Assembly (NCBI GenBank): GCA_944324165.1
Contig: CALUVG010000013.1
Span: 1-59,552 of the forward strand
From: Candidatus Gastranaerophilales bacterium
GTDB lineage: Bacteria; Cyanobacteriota; Vampirovibrionia; Gastranaerophilales; Gastranaerophilaceae
Direction: 5' to 3'
Length of the DNA stretch: 59,552 nucleotides
Shown: positions 15,937-25,000 of the stretch, piece by piece
Layout of the letters: each line of letters begins with the position of its first letter
Numbering within the stretch: the first letter of the stretch is position 1
Program-made: the position numbers and the translations under genes
Notes under the pieces: model-generated
Databases searched by the model: none
Told to the model about the DNA's origin: nothing
The model's input: the letters and a program-made list of their open reading frames with translations, nothing else

Positions 15937-16458
15937 ATGGCAACAAAAGCTTTTAAATCAGAAAAAATAGATGAAATTAAATCAAAAGTTGAAAAAGCCC
16001 AGGTAGCTATCCTGACTGAATACAAAGGTTACAGTGTAGAAGAAATTACAAACTTAAGACGTGCCCTTCAAAAAGAAGGCGGCGACTACATGGTAACTAA
16101 AAACACATTAGCAAAAATAGCAGTAAAAGGTACTGAATACGAAGTTTTAACTGATGCTTTAAAAGGACCAATCGCTATTGCTTTCGGGTTTGAAGATCAG
16201 GTAAGTCCTGCAAAGGCTGTTTCAAAATTTATTAAAGAAACTAAAAAAGGCGCGATTTTAGGCGGTGCTCTTGACGGTAAATTGTTATCAGCAAGTGAAG
16301 CTGAAGATTTAGCAAAATTACCTTCAAAAGAAGAACTTTATGCAAAAATTCTTGGTTCAATCAACTCACCGGCATCCGGTATCGCCAACTCTATCAATGC
16401 AGTTATGGCTCAACTTACACGTGCTATGGCAGCTGTTAGAGACCAAAAAACTGCTTAG
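15937..16458 (+). CDS. rplJ: 50S ribosomal protein L10
   Basis: The 173-residue L10 anchors L7/L12 dimers on the ribosomal stalk. It shows AILTEYKGYSVEEITNLRR near the N-terminus, YMVTKNTLAKIA, GPIAIAFGF and the C-terminal L12-binding helix LGSINSPASGIANSINAVM...LTRAMAAV. Length is usual. AAAAGGAGC precedes ATG 15937. The L10 leader lies upstream and rplL 91 nt downstream, the standard autoregulated operon. Confidence 0.98.
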   Translation: MATKAFKSEKIDEIKSKVEKAQVAILTEYKGYSVEEITNLRRALQKEGGDYMVTKNTLAKIAVKGTEYEVLTDALKGPIAIAFGFEDQVSPAKAVSKFIKETKKGAILGGALDGKLLSASEAEDLAKLPSKEELYAKILGSINSPASGIANSINAVMAQLTRAMAAVRDQKTA

Positions 16459-16549
16459 TAGTAGATTTTGTAACGGATAAAGTTTAAAAATCAAATAAAG
16501 CAAAATAAATTAGTAACTAACAAAATTAAAAATAAAAAGGAGAAAACAA

Positions 16550-16927
16550 ATGAGTAATGTAGAAACTATTTTAGAATCAATTGAAAAATTAACTTTATTA
16601 GAAGCAGCTGAATTAGTAAAAGCTATGGAAGAAAAATTCGGCGTATCTGCAGCAGCTCCAGTAGCAGTTGCAGCAGCAGCTCCTGCAGCAGCCGGTGAAG
16701 CAGCAGCAGATGAAGCTACTGAAGTAAGCGTAATTTTGGCATCAGCAGGTGCTAACAAAATCGCTGTATTGAAAGAAGTACGTGCTATCACTGGTCTTGG
16801 CTTGAAAGAAGCTAAAGATTTAGTAGATGCTGCTCCAAAACCTGTTAAAGAAGGCATCAAAAAAGAAGATGCTGAAGCTATCAAAAAACAACTTGAAGCA
16901 GCTGGCGCTACTGTTGAAATTAAATAG
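16550..16927 (+). CDS. rplL: 50S ribosomal protein L7/L12
   Basis: The 125-residue protein has the N-terminal dimerisation helices ([20 protein letters not shown]), an Ala-rich flexible hinge (about 35-57) and the globular factor-binding domain ([38 protein letters not shown]) that recruits translation GTPases. A strong AAAAGGAG ribosome-binding site precedes ATG 16550, fitting the high copy number of L12. A terminator follows within 30 nt. Confidence 0.98.
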   Translation: MSNVETILESIEKLTLLEAAELVKAMEEKFGVSAAAPVAVAAAAPAAAGEAAADEATEVSVILASAGANKIAVLKEVRAITGLGLKEAKDLVDAAPKPVKEGIKKEDAEAIKKQLEAAGATVEIK

Positions 16928-16951
16928 TTTATTTTTCAGACAAACTTTTGC

Positions 16952-16980
16952 AAAAGCCCCTTGTATAAGGGGCTTTTGTT
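16952..16980 (+). terminator. Rho-independent terminator of rplJL
   Basis: AAAAGCCCCTT and AAGGGGCTTTT form a perfect stem around GTAT, followed by TGTTGTTTT. It lies 24 nt after the rplL stop. Confidence 0.85.
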
Positions 16981-17142
16981 GTTTTAAGGGGGAAATGGAT
17001 ACTTTCATTTAGTGGGAATAGTTGAAAAATTAACGTATAAATTGTAAACATTAATTACAAACTAGCAAAAAGTCAAAAAAAAATGTTTTAATATAAAACA
17101 ATAATTTTTTAGATGTTACTCTAATGATGAAAGGAGGCAATT

Positions 17143-17400
17143 ATGCCAAAAATAGACAGAATCGCTATTTACATACCATCAGGACAGGATGTAGACAGAG
17201 CAGCCAGGCTGGCAATGGAAAACATAGATAAACAGCTTAAAAAAATGCCTCCTTTAAAGAAACCTGCAAGTGCCGCAGATAATTTCCCGGGAATATATGA
17301 TGATGCAAACTCTTTTAAACCTCTGGAAATTAAAAATACTTTGGGATTAAATAAATTAATGACAGATAAGGCAATTAGAACGTATCGCTCTGCAGGATAG
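17143..17400 (+). CDS. Hypothetical small protein
   Basis: The 85-residue soluble protein is rich in Lys/Pro/Ala (KKMPPLKKPASAADNFPGIYDDAN) and has no membrane segment or recognised family. A strong AAAGGAGG lies 5 nt before ATG 17143, which strongly supports translation. The C-terminal NTLGLNKLMTDKAIRTYRSAG could form a short helix. It stands alone between rplL and the convergent prepilin gene. Confidence 0.6.
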   Translation: MPKIDRIAIYIPSGQDVDRAARLAMENIDKQLKKMPPLKKPASAADNFPGIYDDANSFKPLEIKNTLGLNKLMTDKAIRTYRSAG

Positions 17401-17492
17401 AAAGTCATAGGATAAAGTCCCTTGCAAAAATTAAACAATAAATGCAGAAACTATAAATGAAACCGAGACACTATACCCTACTATTTAGTAGC

Positions 17493-18209
17493 TTATAGCT
17501 TGTATGGATAATCCTTTTTGTACTCCCAGTTATCCAGTCTAATTAGCTCTGCGCAATATCTGCCATTTATTGAACAACATCCATGTATGTATTCTCGATA
17601 GTCTTCTGTATTAACATTGTGGTTCCCAAATGTACCAAAGTATTGCTTATCATTTCCAAAAAATGTTGTACGTGCATCAGATTGGGGTATAAACAGAAAA
17701 CGATACCGGTCAATTCCTTCTTTATTTGGGGATTTATCCCCATTTACATCATATATAAAGTCAATAGCCGCACCATTTGATACAAAAAATACAGACCCGT
17801 CATTCAGATAGATTTTGGGGAGTTTAAAAATCTCTAAAGAATTCTCACTTGTAACTATTTCAACCGGTGACTCTTCTTCTATTTTTAAGTATTTCATATA
17901 AGGTAGAATATATTTATTTATGAAATTTAACGCTTCTTTTCCGTTGGCTATTTTCATTTCTTCTGCTTCTTCGTCATCTTCAGCTGTGGTGTAGTCAAGC
18001 GTCTCCTTTTTGTTCCAGTATTCAACAGCACCATTTTGTACTGTAGAAAGCTGTATTGCCTGATGCATTGTTGAGTAGAACTTTTGTAATTTTGTTGAAT
18101 ATTCTCTTTGCTTATAATTTTGTATTAATGCAGGTATCGTTAAAGATGCGACGATACCGATTATTGCAAGTGTAATTAAGACTTCAGCTAAAGTAAATGC
18201 GTGTTTCAT
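17493..18209 (-). CDS. Type IV prepilin-like protein (type II secretion/pseudopilin family)
   Basis: ATG 18209 with AGGAGG upstream gives 238 residues. The N-terminus KHAFTLAEVLITLAIIGIV is a class III signal: a short basic leader, cleavage before Phe+1 and Glu at +5, then a hydrophobic helix. The residue before the cleavage site is Ala rather than the usual Gly. The ectodomain has paired cysteines (GCCSINGRYC) and a phrase DVNGDKSPNKEGIDRYRF of the kind often seen in pseudopilin-like proteins of this lineage, which may bind calcium. It lacks the C-terminal variable-looking region seen in the prepilin at 36855. An XRE regulator starts 66 bp away on the opposite strand. Confidence 0.85.
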   Translation of the reverse strand: MKHAFTLAEVLITLAIIGIVASLTIPALIQNYKQREYSTKLQKFYSTMHQAIQLSTVQNGAVEYWNKKETLDYTTAEDDEEAEEMKIANGKEALNFINKYILPYMKYLKIEEESPVEIVTSENSLEIFKLPKIYLNDGSVFFVSNGAAIDFIYDVNGDKSPNKEGIDRYRFLFIPQSDARTTFFGNDKQYFGTFGNHNVNTEDYREYIHGCCSINGRYCAELIRLDNWEYKKDYPYKL

Positions 18210-18263
18210 AAATAGTCCTCCTTGTGATGTATGTATACATAGGTTTATTAATATTATAACTCT

Positions 18264-18269
18264 TATACT
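18264..18269 (+). promoter_or_regulatory. -10 element of the XRE regulator, leaderless arrangement
   Basis: TATACT ends 6 nt before ATG 18276, with no Shine-Dalgarno sequence. The palindrome ATGTATACAT at 18231-18240 lies in the same divergent gap and is a candidate operator for autoregulation or prepilin control. Confidence 0.45.
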
Positions 18270-18275
18270 GTATGT

Positions 18276-18548
18276 ATGCAACATAAGACAGAAAAAACTT
18301 TACATTTGATAAAACAGTTCGGAGAAAATATAAAACACAAAAGAGAAATGCTGAATAAATCCCAACGTCTGCTTGCGTTTGAGTATGACCTTGATTCAGG
18401 CAATTTAAGCCGTATTGAGGCAGGGCAAATTGATCCTAAACTCACTATGCTCTGGCGTATATCAGAGGCTCTTGGGGTACCGCTGTCTGAAATAATTAAA
18501 TCATTAGAAGATGAACTCGGAAGTGAGTTCCATATTATTGACCAGTAA
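18276..18548 (+). CDS. XRE-family HTH transcriptional regulator
   Basis: This 90-residue protein consists almost entirely of a Cro/CI-type helix-turn-helix: FGENIKHKREMLNKSQRLLAFEYD (about 15-38), then LDSGNLSRIEAGQIDPKLTMLWRIS (recognition helix and following helices), with GVPLSEIIK closing the domain. There is no effector domain. It is divergent from the prepilin gene, so it may control that gene or itself. The ATG sits 6 nt after a -10 hexamer. Its stop is 2 nt from the convergent permease gene. Confidence 0.85.
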   Translation: MQHKTEKTLHLIKQFGENIKHKREMLNKSQRLLAFEYDLDSGNLSRIEAGQIDPKLTMLWRISEALGVPLSEIIKSLEDELGSEFHIIDQ

Positions 18549-18550
18549 AA

Positions 18551-20110
18551 TTATAGTTTAACCTTTTGTTGTGCTCGCGGTTGTCTTTGAAGTCTTACCT
18601 TCTCTTCCAGACGTTTTTGTTTATAGCCGTATCCAACATAAATTGCAAGCCCCATCAACATCCATAGCGGGAAATATATTGAGGAAGTTGTTAATGATTT
18701 CATTGAGTAAATCATTAATCCTCCGCATGTTATTATTCCTAAAATCGGAAACAGTGGTGAAAATGGAACTTTGAATGGTCGTTCTCTATCCGGATCAGTT
18801 TTTCTTAATATCAATACTGCAATACAAATAATTATAAATGAAGTGAATGTTCCATAATTGCAAAGTTCTGCTGAAATATTCAAATCCATAAACAATGCGC
18901 ATACTATTACAACAATACCTGATATCCAGGTTAAAACATGCGGCGTTCTGAATTTCTTATGGATTAATCTTAGTGATTTTGGTAAAAATCTGTCGCGGCT
19001 CATTGCATAAAGAATTCTTGTTGTTCCAAGCTGATAAATCAGAAGTACAGAAGTTAGTGCGCATAATGCGCCGATAGAGATTAATCCTGCAAACCAATCA
19101 ATTCCAATTGCACGCATTGCATGCGCAATTGGTGCCTGAATATCAATATGTCCCAAAGGCACTGTACCTGTCAAAACTAATGCAACACATACATACAAAA
19201 TTGTACAAATAACAAGTGTACCAAGAATAGCAATAGGTAAATCTCTTTGCGGATTTTCTGTTTCTTCAGCGGTTGTTGATATTGCATCAAAGCCAATATA
19301 TGCGAAGAATATTAAAAATGCACCCATAAATACACCTTCAAAGCCGCCAGGCATGAAAGGCGTCCAGTTTTCAGGCTTTACATAAAACGCCCCAACAAGA
19401 ATAAATGATATTATCATAAACATATTTACGCCAACCATTATACTTGCAACTCTTGTCGATTCTTTTACACCTTTAATTAAAAGCATTGTAAGTACAAGTA
19501 CAATAGCTATTGCCGGCAAATTTATTGCTACCGGTATTTTATCAAATAAATATGGCATCTGTGTATGCGGATCAAGCCCCCATTTGTCACAGTAAGAAAG
19601 CATGTAGCGGTAATCATTTCTAAGCCACATAGGAAAATTTACAATAAATGAAGGCAGGATATGTTTAAACCCTTTTAAAAATTGGGTAAAATATCCTGTC
19701 CATGCACTTGCAACAGTGATATTTCCAATAGCATACTCAAGCATTAAAATCCAGCCGACCATCCACGCCATAAATTCGCCCATTGTAGCATAAGTATATG
19801 TATAAACACTTCCCGCAACCGGTATCATTGCGGATATTTCGCTGTAACAGAGAGCGGAAAATACACAGGCTATCACAGCTAAAATCATTGAAATTATAAT
19901 TGCAGGTCCTGCCCCTACACTTTCAGGTCCACCCTGAATAGCTGTACCGATAATTGTAAATATACCTGTTCCTACAACTGCGCCAATACCTATTACTATT
20001 AAATCAAAAACATTTAAGGTCTTTTTCAATTCAGATTTTTTACTTGTCGCTATTAATTCATCGGGGCTTTTTTTGCTTAGTGCATTAGCCAGTATTGATT
20101 TTATATTCAT
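18551..20110 (-). CDS. APC-superfamily amino acid permease (copy 2 of tandem pair)
   Basis: The 519-residue protein has about 12-14 predicted membrane spans and starts its core with VFDLIVIGIGAVVGTGIFTI, the conserved TM1 GxGxxxGxGIF motif of APC transporters. Similarity to cationic amino acid transporters (YfnA/CAT type) is seen in FFAYIGFDAISTTAEET and ILYAMSRDRFLP. It very probably exchanges or imports amino acids across the inner membrane; the substrate is unknown. It directly abuts the upstream paralogue (its ATG ends one base before that gene's stop codon), so the two arose by tandem duplication and share a transcript with glyQ. Confidence 0.92.
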   Translation of the reverse strand: MNIKSILANALSKKSPDELIATSKKSELKKTLNVFDLIVIGIGAVVGTGIFTIIGTAIQGGPESVGAGPAIIISMILAVIACVFSALCYSEISAMIPVAGSVYTYTYATMGEFMAWMVGWILMLEYAIGNITVASAWTGYFTQFLKGFKHILPSFIVNFPMWLRNDYRYMLSYCDKWGLDPHTQMPYLFDKIPVAINLPAIAIVLVLTMLLIKGVKESTRVASIMVGVNMFMIISFILVGAFYVKPENWTPFMPGGFEGVFMGAFLIFFAYIGFDAISTTAEETENPQRDLPIAILGTLVICTILYVCVALVLTGTVPLGHIDIQAPIAHAMRAIGIDWFAGLISIGALCALTSVLLIYQLGTTRILYAMSRDRFLPKSLRLIHKKFRTPHVLTWISGIVVIVCALFMDLNISAELCNYGTFTSFIIICIAVLILRKTDPDRERPFKVPFSPLFPILGIITCGGLMIYSMKSLTTSSIYFPLWMLMGLAIYVGYGYKQKRLEEKVRLQRQPRAQQKVKL

Positions 20111-21709
20111 TTATTTTAAAATTTCCTGTTTATTTTTATTATGTACTAATTGTCTATGAATTTCATTTTCATTAGATCTATTGCGTGAAAATCCATAGTA
20201 GAGGTAAATCAATGCTCCAACCCCTAACCAAACCGGAAACAATAATGCGGAACTTGTTGCAGACTGCATTTTGTAAATCATCAAGCCGCCGCAGCAAATA
20301 ATACCCATAGCCGGCATCCACGGAGAAAACGGAACCTTAAACGGACGAGGTCTGTCCGGTTCTGTGTGTCTCAATATTAATACTGCAATACATACAACAA
20401 TAAATGATGTAAATGTACCGAAATTACAAAGTTCTGCAGCTATGTTTAAGTCAAGAGTTAAAATTCCCAGAACAGAAAGCAGACCTACAGTCCAGGTAAG
20501 TACATGCGGAGTTTTGAATTTGGGATGTAGTGCCTGAAATCTTTTTGAAATAAAATGATCGCGGCTCATTGCGTAAAGAATTCTTGTTGCAGCCATTTCC
20601 ATAACGATTAAAACAGAGGTTAAGCCGGCAAGTGAGCCTAAAGATATTAATCCTGCAGCCCAATTCTGATGTATCATCTTCATACAGTAAGCCATCGGGG
20701 CAGCCAGGAATGCTGCGGAGACATTGCCGCTTGTATCCTGCATACCTGTTAAAACAAGGGCAACAAGTACATATACTATTGTTGTTGCAATAAGTGAGCC
20801 GATAATACCTATTGGCAAATCTTTTTGCGGATTTTTGCATTCTTCGGCTGCTGTTGCTATTGCGTCAAACCCTATATATGCAAAGAATATCAAAAATGCA
20901 CCTGCAAAAATTCCTTCAAATCCGTGCGGAGCAAAAGGAACCCAGTTATCAGGCTTTATATAAAATGCACCGACAAGAACAAATAATGCTATAACTGCAA
21001 GCTTTACAAATACCATTATACCTGCCATTTTAGTGGAATCTTTTGTACCGCGAACAAGAATCATAGTGCTTAAAAGTACCATAATTATAGCAGGGATATT
21101 TATGCATATTGGCATACCCAAAACTGACGGAATAACATCATGAGGATTTACCCCGTTGTCATTTGCAATTTTCATTGCAGAATGTATATCATTTACCAGC
21201 CATATTGGCGGATTAGCGATCCAGGCAGGCAGAACTTTGGAAAATCCGTGTAAAAATTGGACAAAATGATTTGACCAAGCGCAGGCGACAGCGATAAATC
21301 CTACTGCATACTCAAGCATTAATACCCAGCCTACCATCCAGGCAGCAAATTCACCAAGAGTTGCAAATGTATAAATGTAAGCTCCACCTGCAACCGGTAT
21401 CATTGTTGCAAATTCTGTATAGCATAGTGCTGAAAAAATACAAGCGATAGCTGCAATAATCATTGACACAATCAGGGCTGGTCCGGCTCCGGGTTGATCC
21501 GCTGAGCCTGCTGCCGCAATACCAACTACTGCAAAAATTCCTGACCCAATAATTGCCCCGACCCCGAGAATGATTAAATCCCAGGCTCCGAGTGTTTTTT
21601 CTAAGCCTGCATCTTTTGCCTCTGCCAGCATTTCATCAGGGGCTTTAATTTTTGTAAGTTTTCTCAAAAAATTTCTGGTAAATGTTGCACGATTAAATTT
21701 TTCTGCCAT
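20111..21709 (-). CDS. APC-superfamily amino acid permease (copy 1 of tandem pair)
   Basis: The 532-residue paralogue of the gene at 18551 shares the same architecture: AWDLIILGVGAIIGSGIFAVVG, FFAYIGFDAIATAAEECKNP, RILYAMSRDHF and a long ending of conserved spans (AELCNFGTFTSFIVVCIAVLI). The paralogues remain clearly similar along their length, with differences mainly in loops (around IHSAMKIANDNGVNPHD and MQDTSGNVSAA), which suggests substrate divergence. It starts 15 nt after glyQ on the same strand, so glyQ-permease-permease looks like one operon. Confidence 0.92.
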   Translation of the reverse strand: MAEKFNRATFTRNFLRKLTKIKAPDEMLAEAKDAGLEKTLGAWDLIILGVGAIIGSGIFAVVGIAAAGSADQPGAGPALIVSMIIAAIACIFSALCYTEFATMIPVAGGAYIYTFATLGEFAAWMVGWVLMLEYAVGFIAVACAWSNHFVQFLHGFSKVLPAWIANPPIWLVNDIHSAMKIANDNGVNPHDVIPSVLGMPICINIPAIIMVLLSTMILVRGTKDSTKMAGIMVFVKLAVIALFVLVGAFYIKPDNWVPFAPHGFEGIFAGAFLIFFAYIGFDAIATAAEECKNPQKDLPIGIIGSLIATTIVYVLVALVLTGMQDTSGNVSAAFLAAPMAYCMKMIHQNWAAGLISLGSLAGLTSVLIVMEMAATRILYAMSRDHFISKRFQALHPKFKTPHVLTWTVGLLSVLGILTLDLNIAAELCNFGTFTSFIVVCIAVLILRHTEPDRPRPFKVPFSPWMPAMGIICCGGLMIYKMQSATSSALLFPVWLGVGALIYLYYGFSRNRSNENEIHRQLVHNKNKQEILK

Positions 21710-21724
21710 TTATATTCCTTTTTA

Positions 21725-22597
21725 TTATTTGCAAAGAGGGAAACCCATTTCTTCTCTTTGCGCTACATACAATTTTGCAACAGCTGAAGCCATTGTTCTA
21801 ACTCTGTTTATGAAATTAATACGTTCATCTTTGCTTATTACACCGCGTGCATCGAGAAGATTGAATGTATGAGAACATTTCAAAACATAATCATAAGCCG
21901 GCAAAACAAGTTTTGCATTAATACAATTATCAACTTCCTTCTGATAGAGGTCAAACATTGTGAATAAAGCTTTAGCGTCACTAACTTCAAAGTTATATTT
22001 TGATTGTTCTATTTCGTTTTGCAAGTAAATATCGCCATATTTTAGTTTATCATTCCACATTATATCGTATACGGATTCTTTATTTTGCAGATACATGGCA
22101 ATTCTTTCAAGTCCATAGGTTAGTTCAAGCGCAACCGGTTTAACTTCAAGTCCGCCAACCTGCTGAAAGTATGTAAACTGTGTTATTTCCATACCATCAA
22201 GCCAAACTTCCCAGCCTACACCTGCAGCTCCAAGAGTTGGAGATTCCCAGTTATCTTCGACAAATCTTACATCGTGGTCTTTCAGATCAATACCCATAGC
22301 CTCCAGACTTTTCAGGTAAAGTTCCTGTGCATTGTCAGGAGAAGGTTTCAAGATAACCTGAAACTGATAGTAATGTCCCAGACGATTAGGATTTTCTCCG
22401 TATCTTGCATCAGTTGGACGTCTGCAAGGTTCAATCATTGCAGTGTTCCACGGTTCAGGACCTAAAGCTCGTAAGAAAGTCGCAGGGTTCATTGTTGATG
22501 CACCTTTTTCTATATCATAAGGTTGTTGAATTATACAACCGTAATCTGACCAGAATTTTGATAAATTAAAAACTAATTCTTGAAAATTTAAAGCCAT
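21725..22597 (-). CDS. glyQ: Glycyl-tRNA synthetase alpha subunit
   Basis: The alpha2-beta2 type GlyRS alpha subunit contains the class II catalytic core. ATG 22597 with AGAGG upstream gives 290 residues, [16 protein letters not shown]. Key motifs are [30 protein letters not shown] (motif 1 region), [18 protein letters not shown] (motif 2) and [15 protein letters not shown] (motif 3). glyS is not adjacent, unlike the usual glyQS pair, so the beta subunit must lie elsewhere. A promoter is likely at TTGCAA, 17 nt, TAGGAT about 60 nt upstream. Confidence 0.96.
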   Translation of the reverse strand: MALNFQELVFNLSKFWSDYGCIIQQPYDIEKGASTMNPATFLRALGPEPWNTAMIEPCRRPTDARYGENPNRLGHYYQFQVILKPSPDNAQELYLKSLEAMGIDLKDHDVRFVEDNWESPTLGAAGVGWEVWLDGMEITQFTYFQQVGGLEVKPVALELTYGLERIAMYLQNKESVYDIMWNDKLKYGDIYLQNEIEQSKYNFEVSDAKALFTMFDLYQKEVDNCINAKLVLPAYDYVLKCSHTFNLLDARGVISKDERINFINRVRTMASAVAKLYVAQREEMGFPLCK

Positions 22598-22865
22598 AAC
22601 CTCTTTATCCAAATATTGTAATGTATACACTCGTTAATTTATCCTATTACCAACATAGTACAATTGCAAGGATTTGATAAAAAATGTTAAGTGTCTGACC
22701 TTTTGCGGCTAATTTAATTTTGTTGGAATTTTGCTGTAAATATACTAAAAAAGCTGTTAATGTTTAGCCTGAAAGTATAATATAGCCTGCTTTTTGTCTT
22801 ACTATTTGCGTCTCTTTATTTTCTGGAATATTTATGTTATACTTAAGTCTGTAAGGAGAAATGTT

Positions 22866-23210
22866 ATGACTTTAAGAAATGAACGTGTTAGAAAAGAGTT
22901 AATGAGAGATATCTCAGATATTTTACGTAAAGAAATACGCGGACTTGCCGGGGTTGTTTCTGTTATTGATGTTGAAGTTTCACATGATAATTCATTTGCA
23001 AAGGTCATATATAGTGTACTTGGTTCACCGGAGCAGGTGGAAAAAACAAAAGAAATTATAGAAAAAAGTACTCCGAAAATAAGATTTGAAGTTGGAAAAC
23101 GTATTCGTTTACGTTTGACTCCCGAGTTAAAATTTATTTATAGCGATTCTTTTGAAAAGGGATCTAAGGTAACTGAAATTATTGATAAAATTTCTCGTGG
23201 AGAATTGTAG
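22866..23210 (+). CDS. rbfA: 30S ribosome-binding factor RbfA
   Basis: ATG 22866, with AAGGAG 8 nt upstream, gives 114 residues beginning MTLRNERVRKEL. RbfA binds the 30S subunit during 16S 5'-end processing and cold adaptation. The KH-like fold is recognisable from DILRKEIRG, VVSVIDVEVSHDNSFAKVIYSV, VGKRIRLRLTPELKFIYSDSFEKGSKVTEII. It is followed 9 nt later by truB, the common rbfA-truB ribosome-maturation pair. An extended -10 (TGTTATACT) precedes it. Confidence 0.93.
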   Translation: MTLRNERVRKELMRDISDILRKEIRGLAGVVSVIDVEVSHDNSFAKVIYSVLGSPEQVEKTKEIIEKSTPKIRFEVGKRIRLRLTPELKFIYSDSFEKGSKVTEIIDKISRGEL

Positions 23211-23219
23211 ACAATAGAG

Positions 23220-24122
23220 GTGAATGGTCTTTTGGAAAGCTCTGCCGGATTACTAAAAAATAATTATTTTGGCTTTTTAAATATTTATAAACCTGCAGGC
23301 ATGACATCCCATGATGTTGTGGCTTGTATTAGAAAAGTTACCGGTATAAAGCAGGTAGGGCATACCGGAACTTTAGATCCTTTTGCGCAGGGAGTACTGC
23401 CTGTTTGTATTGGAAAAGCAACAAGACTTATAGAATTTCTCACTGATGACAAAGAATATATTGCAACTGTTCAGTTTGGAAAAACTACTGATACCTATGA
23501 TCTTGAAGGCAATGTTACGGCGGTTTCAGATAAAAAAGTAACTGCAAATGAAATTAGTGAGGTTTTGGCATGTTTTCAGGGGCATATTGAGCAGATGCCT
23601 CCAATATATTCTGCAATAAAAGTAAACGGCAAAAAACTTTATGATTATGCACGTCAGGGGCAGACTATAGATATTCAGCCAAGAAAAGTTTTTATTGAAA
23701 AAATAGAACTTTTGAATTTTGACGACATTGCTCAATCTGCAGAAATTCTTGTAAAATGCTCAAAAGGAACATATATTCGATCAATTGCACATGATTTAGG
23801 ACAAAAGCTTGGCACGGGCGCATATTTGACAAAGCTTATAAGAACAAAATCAGGCAAATTTACGGTACAAAATTCTGTTGAGCTTGATGCATTAAAAAAC
23901 AATTTTTCACATGAATATTTAATAAACCCGCTTCAAGTTCTTGAATTACCTGTTTGGGAGCTTGATAAAGAAATGTTGGAAAAGGTAAAACACGGACAAT
24001 TTTTGAAAAATCTAAAGTTTAATGATGGTCAACTTGTTATTTTGGTTTATAATAAAGACGAGATTGCAGCTGTTGGAGCTGTTGAGGGTGATAAAATTAA
24101 AACAAAGAAAGTGTTTATTTAG
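23220..24122 (+). CDS. truB: tRNA pseudouridine-55 synthase
   Basis: TruB makes pseudouridine 55 in the T-loop of tRNAs. The 300-residue protein has GFLNIYKPAGMTSHDVV, the catalytic-loop GHTGTLDPFAQGVLPV (Asp of TLDP), KEYIATVQFGKTTDTYDLEG, MPPIYSAIKVNGKKLYDYAR and GTYIRSIAHDLG, all canonical. A C-terminal PUA-like region is present but short. The exact start is uncertain: GTG 23220 is too close to GAGG, while TTG 23232 has better spacing. One base separates its stop region from the next ATG at 24124, indicating an operon. Confidence 0.94.
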   Translation: MNGLLESSAGLLKNNYFGFLNIYKPAGMTSHDVVACIRKVTGIKQVGHTGTLDPFAQGVLPVCIGKATRLIEFLTDDKEYIATVQFGKTTDTYDLEGNVTAVSDKKVTANEISEVLACFQGHIEQMPPIYSAIKVNGKKLYDYARQGQTIDIQPRKVFIEKIELLNFDDIAQSAEILVKCSKGTYIRSIAHDLGQKLGTGAYLTKLIRTKSGKFTVQNSVELDALKNNFSHEYLINPLQVLELPVWELDKEMLEKVKHGQFLKNLKFNDGQLVILVYNKDEIAAVGAVEGDKIKTKKVFI

Positions 24123-24123
24123 T

Positions 24124-24990
24124 ATGAAAAAACTGATTATTGCAATTTTTTGTCTGCTAATGATGTATAGTAATGCCGTATGGGCAGTTAAGAATTGCGG
24201 CGAGGAATTTAAATGTCAGGAAGAAAGCGGTCTCTCACCAACATATTCCAGATTTTTTAGTAAAATAACTGGAAATAATTTCCTTGCAGAAAAAATAGCT
24301 CAAGCTATCATTAGAAAAAATATTAAAAAGAATGCAGAAGGCGATTTTAGTGTGCGGCTAAAATCTTATAGTGCAAAGGATATGAAAGCCGGACGTTTTA
24401 AGTCATTTGAACTCCGGGGAAAAGATATAAATTTAGACGGAATATATTTTTCTTCGTTTAATATGAAAACAATATGTGATTTCAATTATATAAGTCTTGA
24501 TAAAGATTGGAACATGACTATCGTTGATGATGTTCCTTTGCGTTTTGATATTACTATGACGCAGGATGACTTGAATAAAACAATGACTTCAAAAGAATAT
24601 ACAAGGTTATTACAGGATATAAGCATGCTCGGTGGCGGATTTTTTACAATAGAGTCCACAAGTTTAAAAATAAAAAATAATAAAATTTATTATATTTTGC
24701 ATATAGCAATACCTTTTGTCCGTGGAACTCAGGAAGTTGCACTATCTGCAGGTTTGCAGGTTCTTGATGGTGATATAAAGTTTGCGGATGTAGAACTTTT
24801 GAATAAAAATTTTATTCTTAAATCAGATAAACTTTCTTCAATTTTAAATTATATTAACCCACTTGATTTTTCTGTACAAATACTGGAAAATAAAGATGCA
24901 AGGTTAAATGTAAAAAATGTATTAATAGAGGATGAAAAAATATTGATTGACGGAACTGTAGTTTTGTTGAAAGATATTATCAGAAAATAA
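24124..24990 (+). CDS. DUF2993-family (LmeA-like) lipid-binding lipoprotein/secreted protein
   Basis: ATG 24124 gives 288 residues with a clear signal peptide (KKLIIAIFCLLMMYSNAVWA). The mature part matches the DUF2993/LmeA type, common in cyanobacteria and actinobacteria: repeated long beta-strands such as FSVRLKSYSAKDMKAGRFKSF, LNLDGIYFSSF-like strands and DLNKTM...YTRLLQDI. The SRPBCC/TULIP-like fold is thought to bind phospholipid in the cell envelope. The frame is also open upstream within truB (24022), but the signal peptide and close spacing favour 24124. It belongs to the rbfA-truB transcript. Confidence 0.75.
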   Translation: MKKLIIAIFCLLMMYSNAVWAVKNCGEEFKCQEESGLSPTYSRFFSKITGNNFLAEKIAQAIIRKNIKKNAEGDFSVRLKSYSAKDMKAGRFKSFELRGKDINLDGIYFSSFNMKTICDFNYISLDKDWNMTIVDDVPLRFDITMTQDDLNKTMTSKEYTRLLQDISMLGGGFFTIESTSLKIKNNKIYYILHIAIPFVRGTQEVALSAGLQVLDGDIKFADVELLNKNFILKSDKLSSILNYINPLDFSVQILENKDARLNVKNVLIEDEKILIDGTVVLLKDIIRK

Positions 24991-25000
24991 GGAATTAACT

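Noticed and set aside
16510-16884. 124-codon Ala/Ser-rich minus-strand frame
   Set aside because: It is the shadow of the Ala-rich hinge of rplL.
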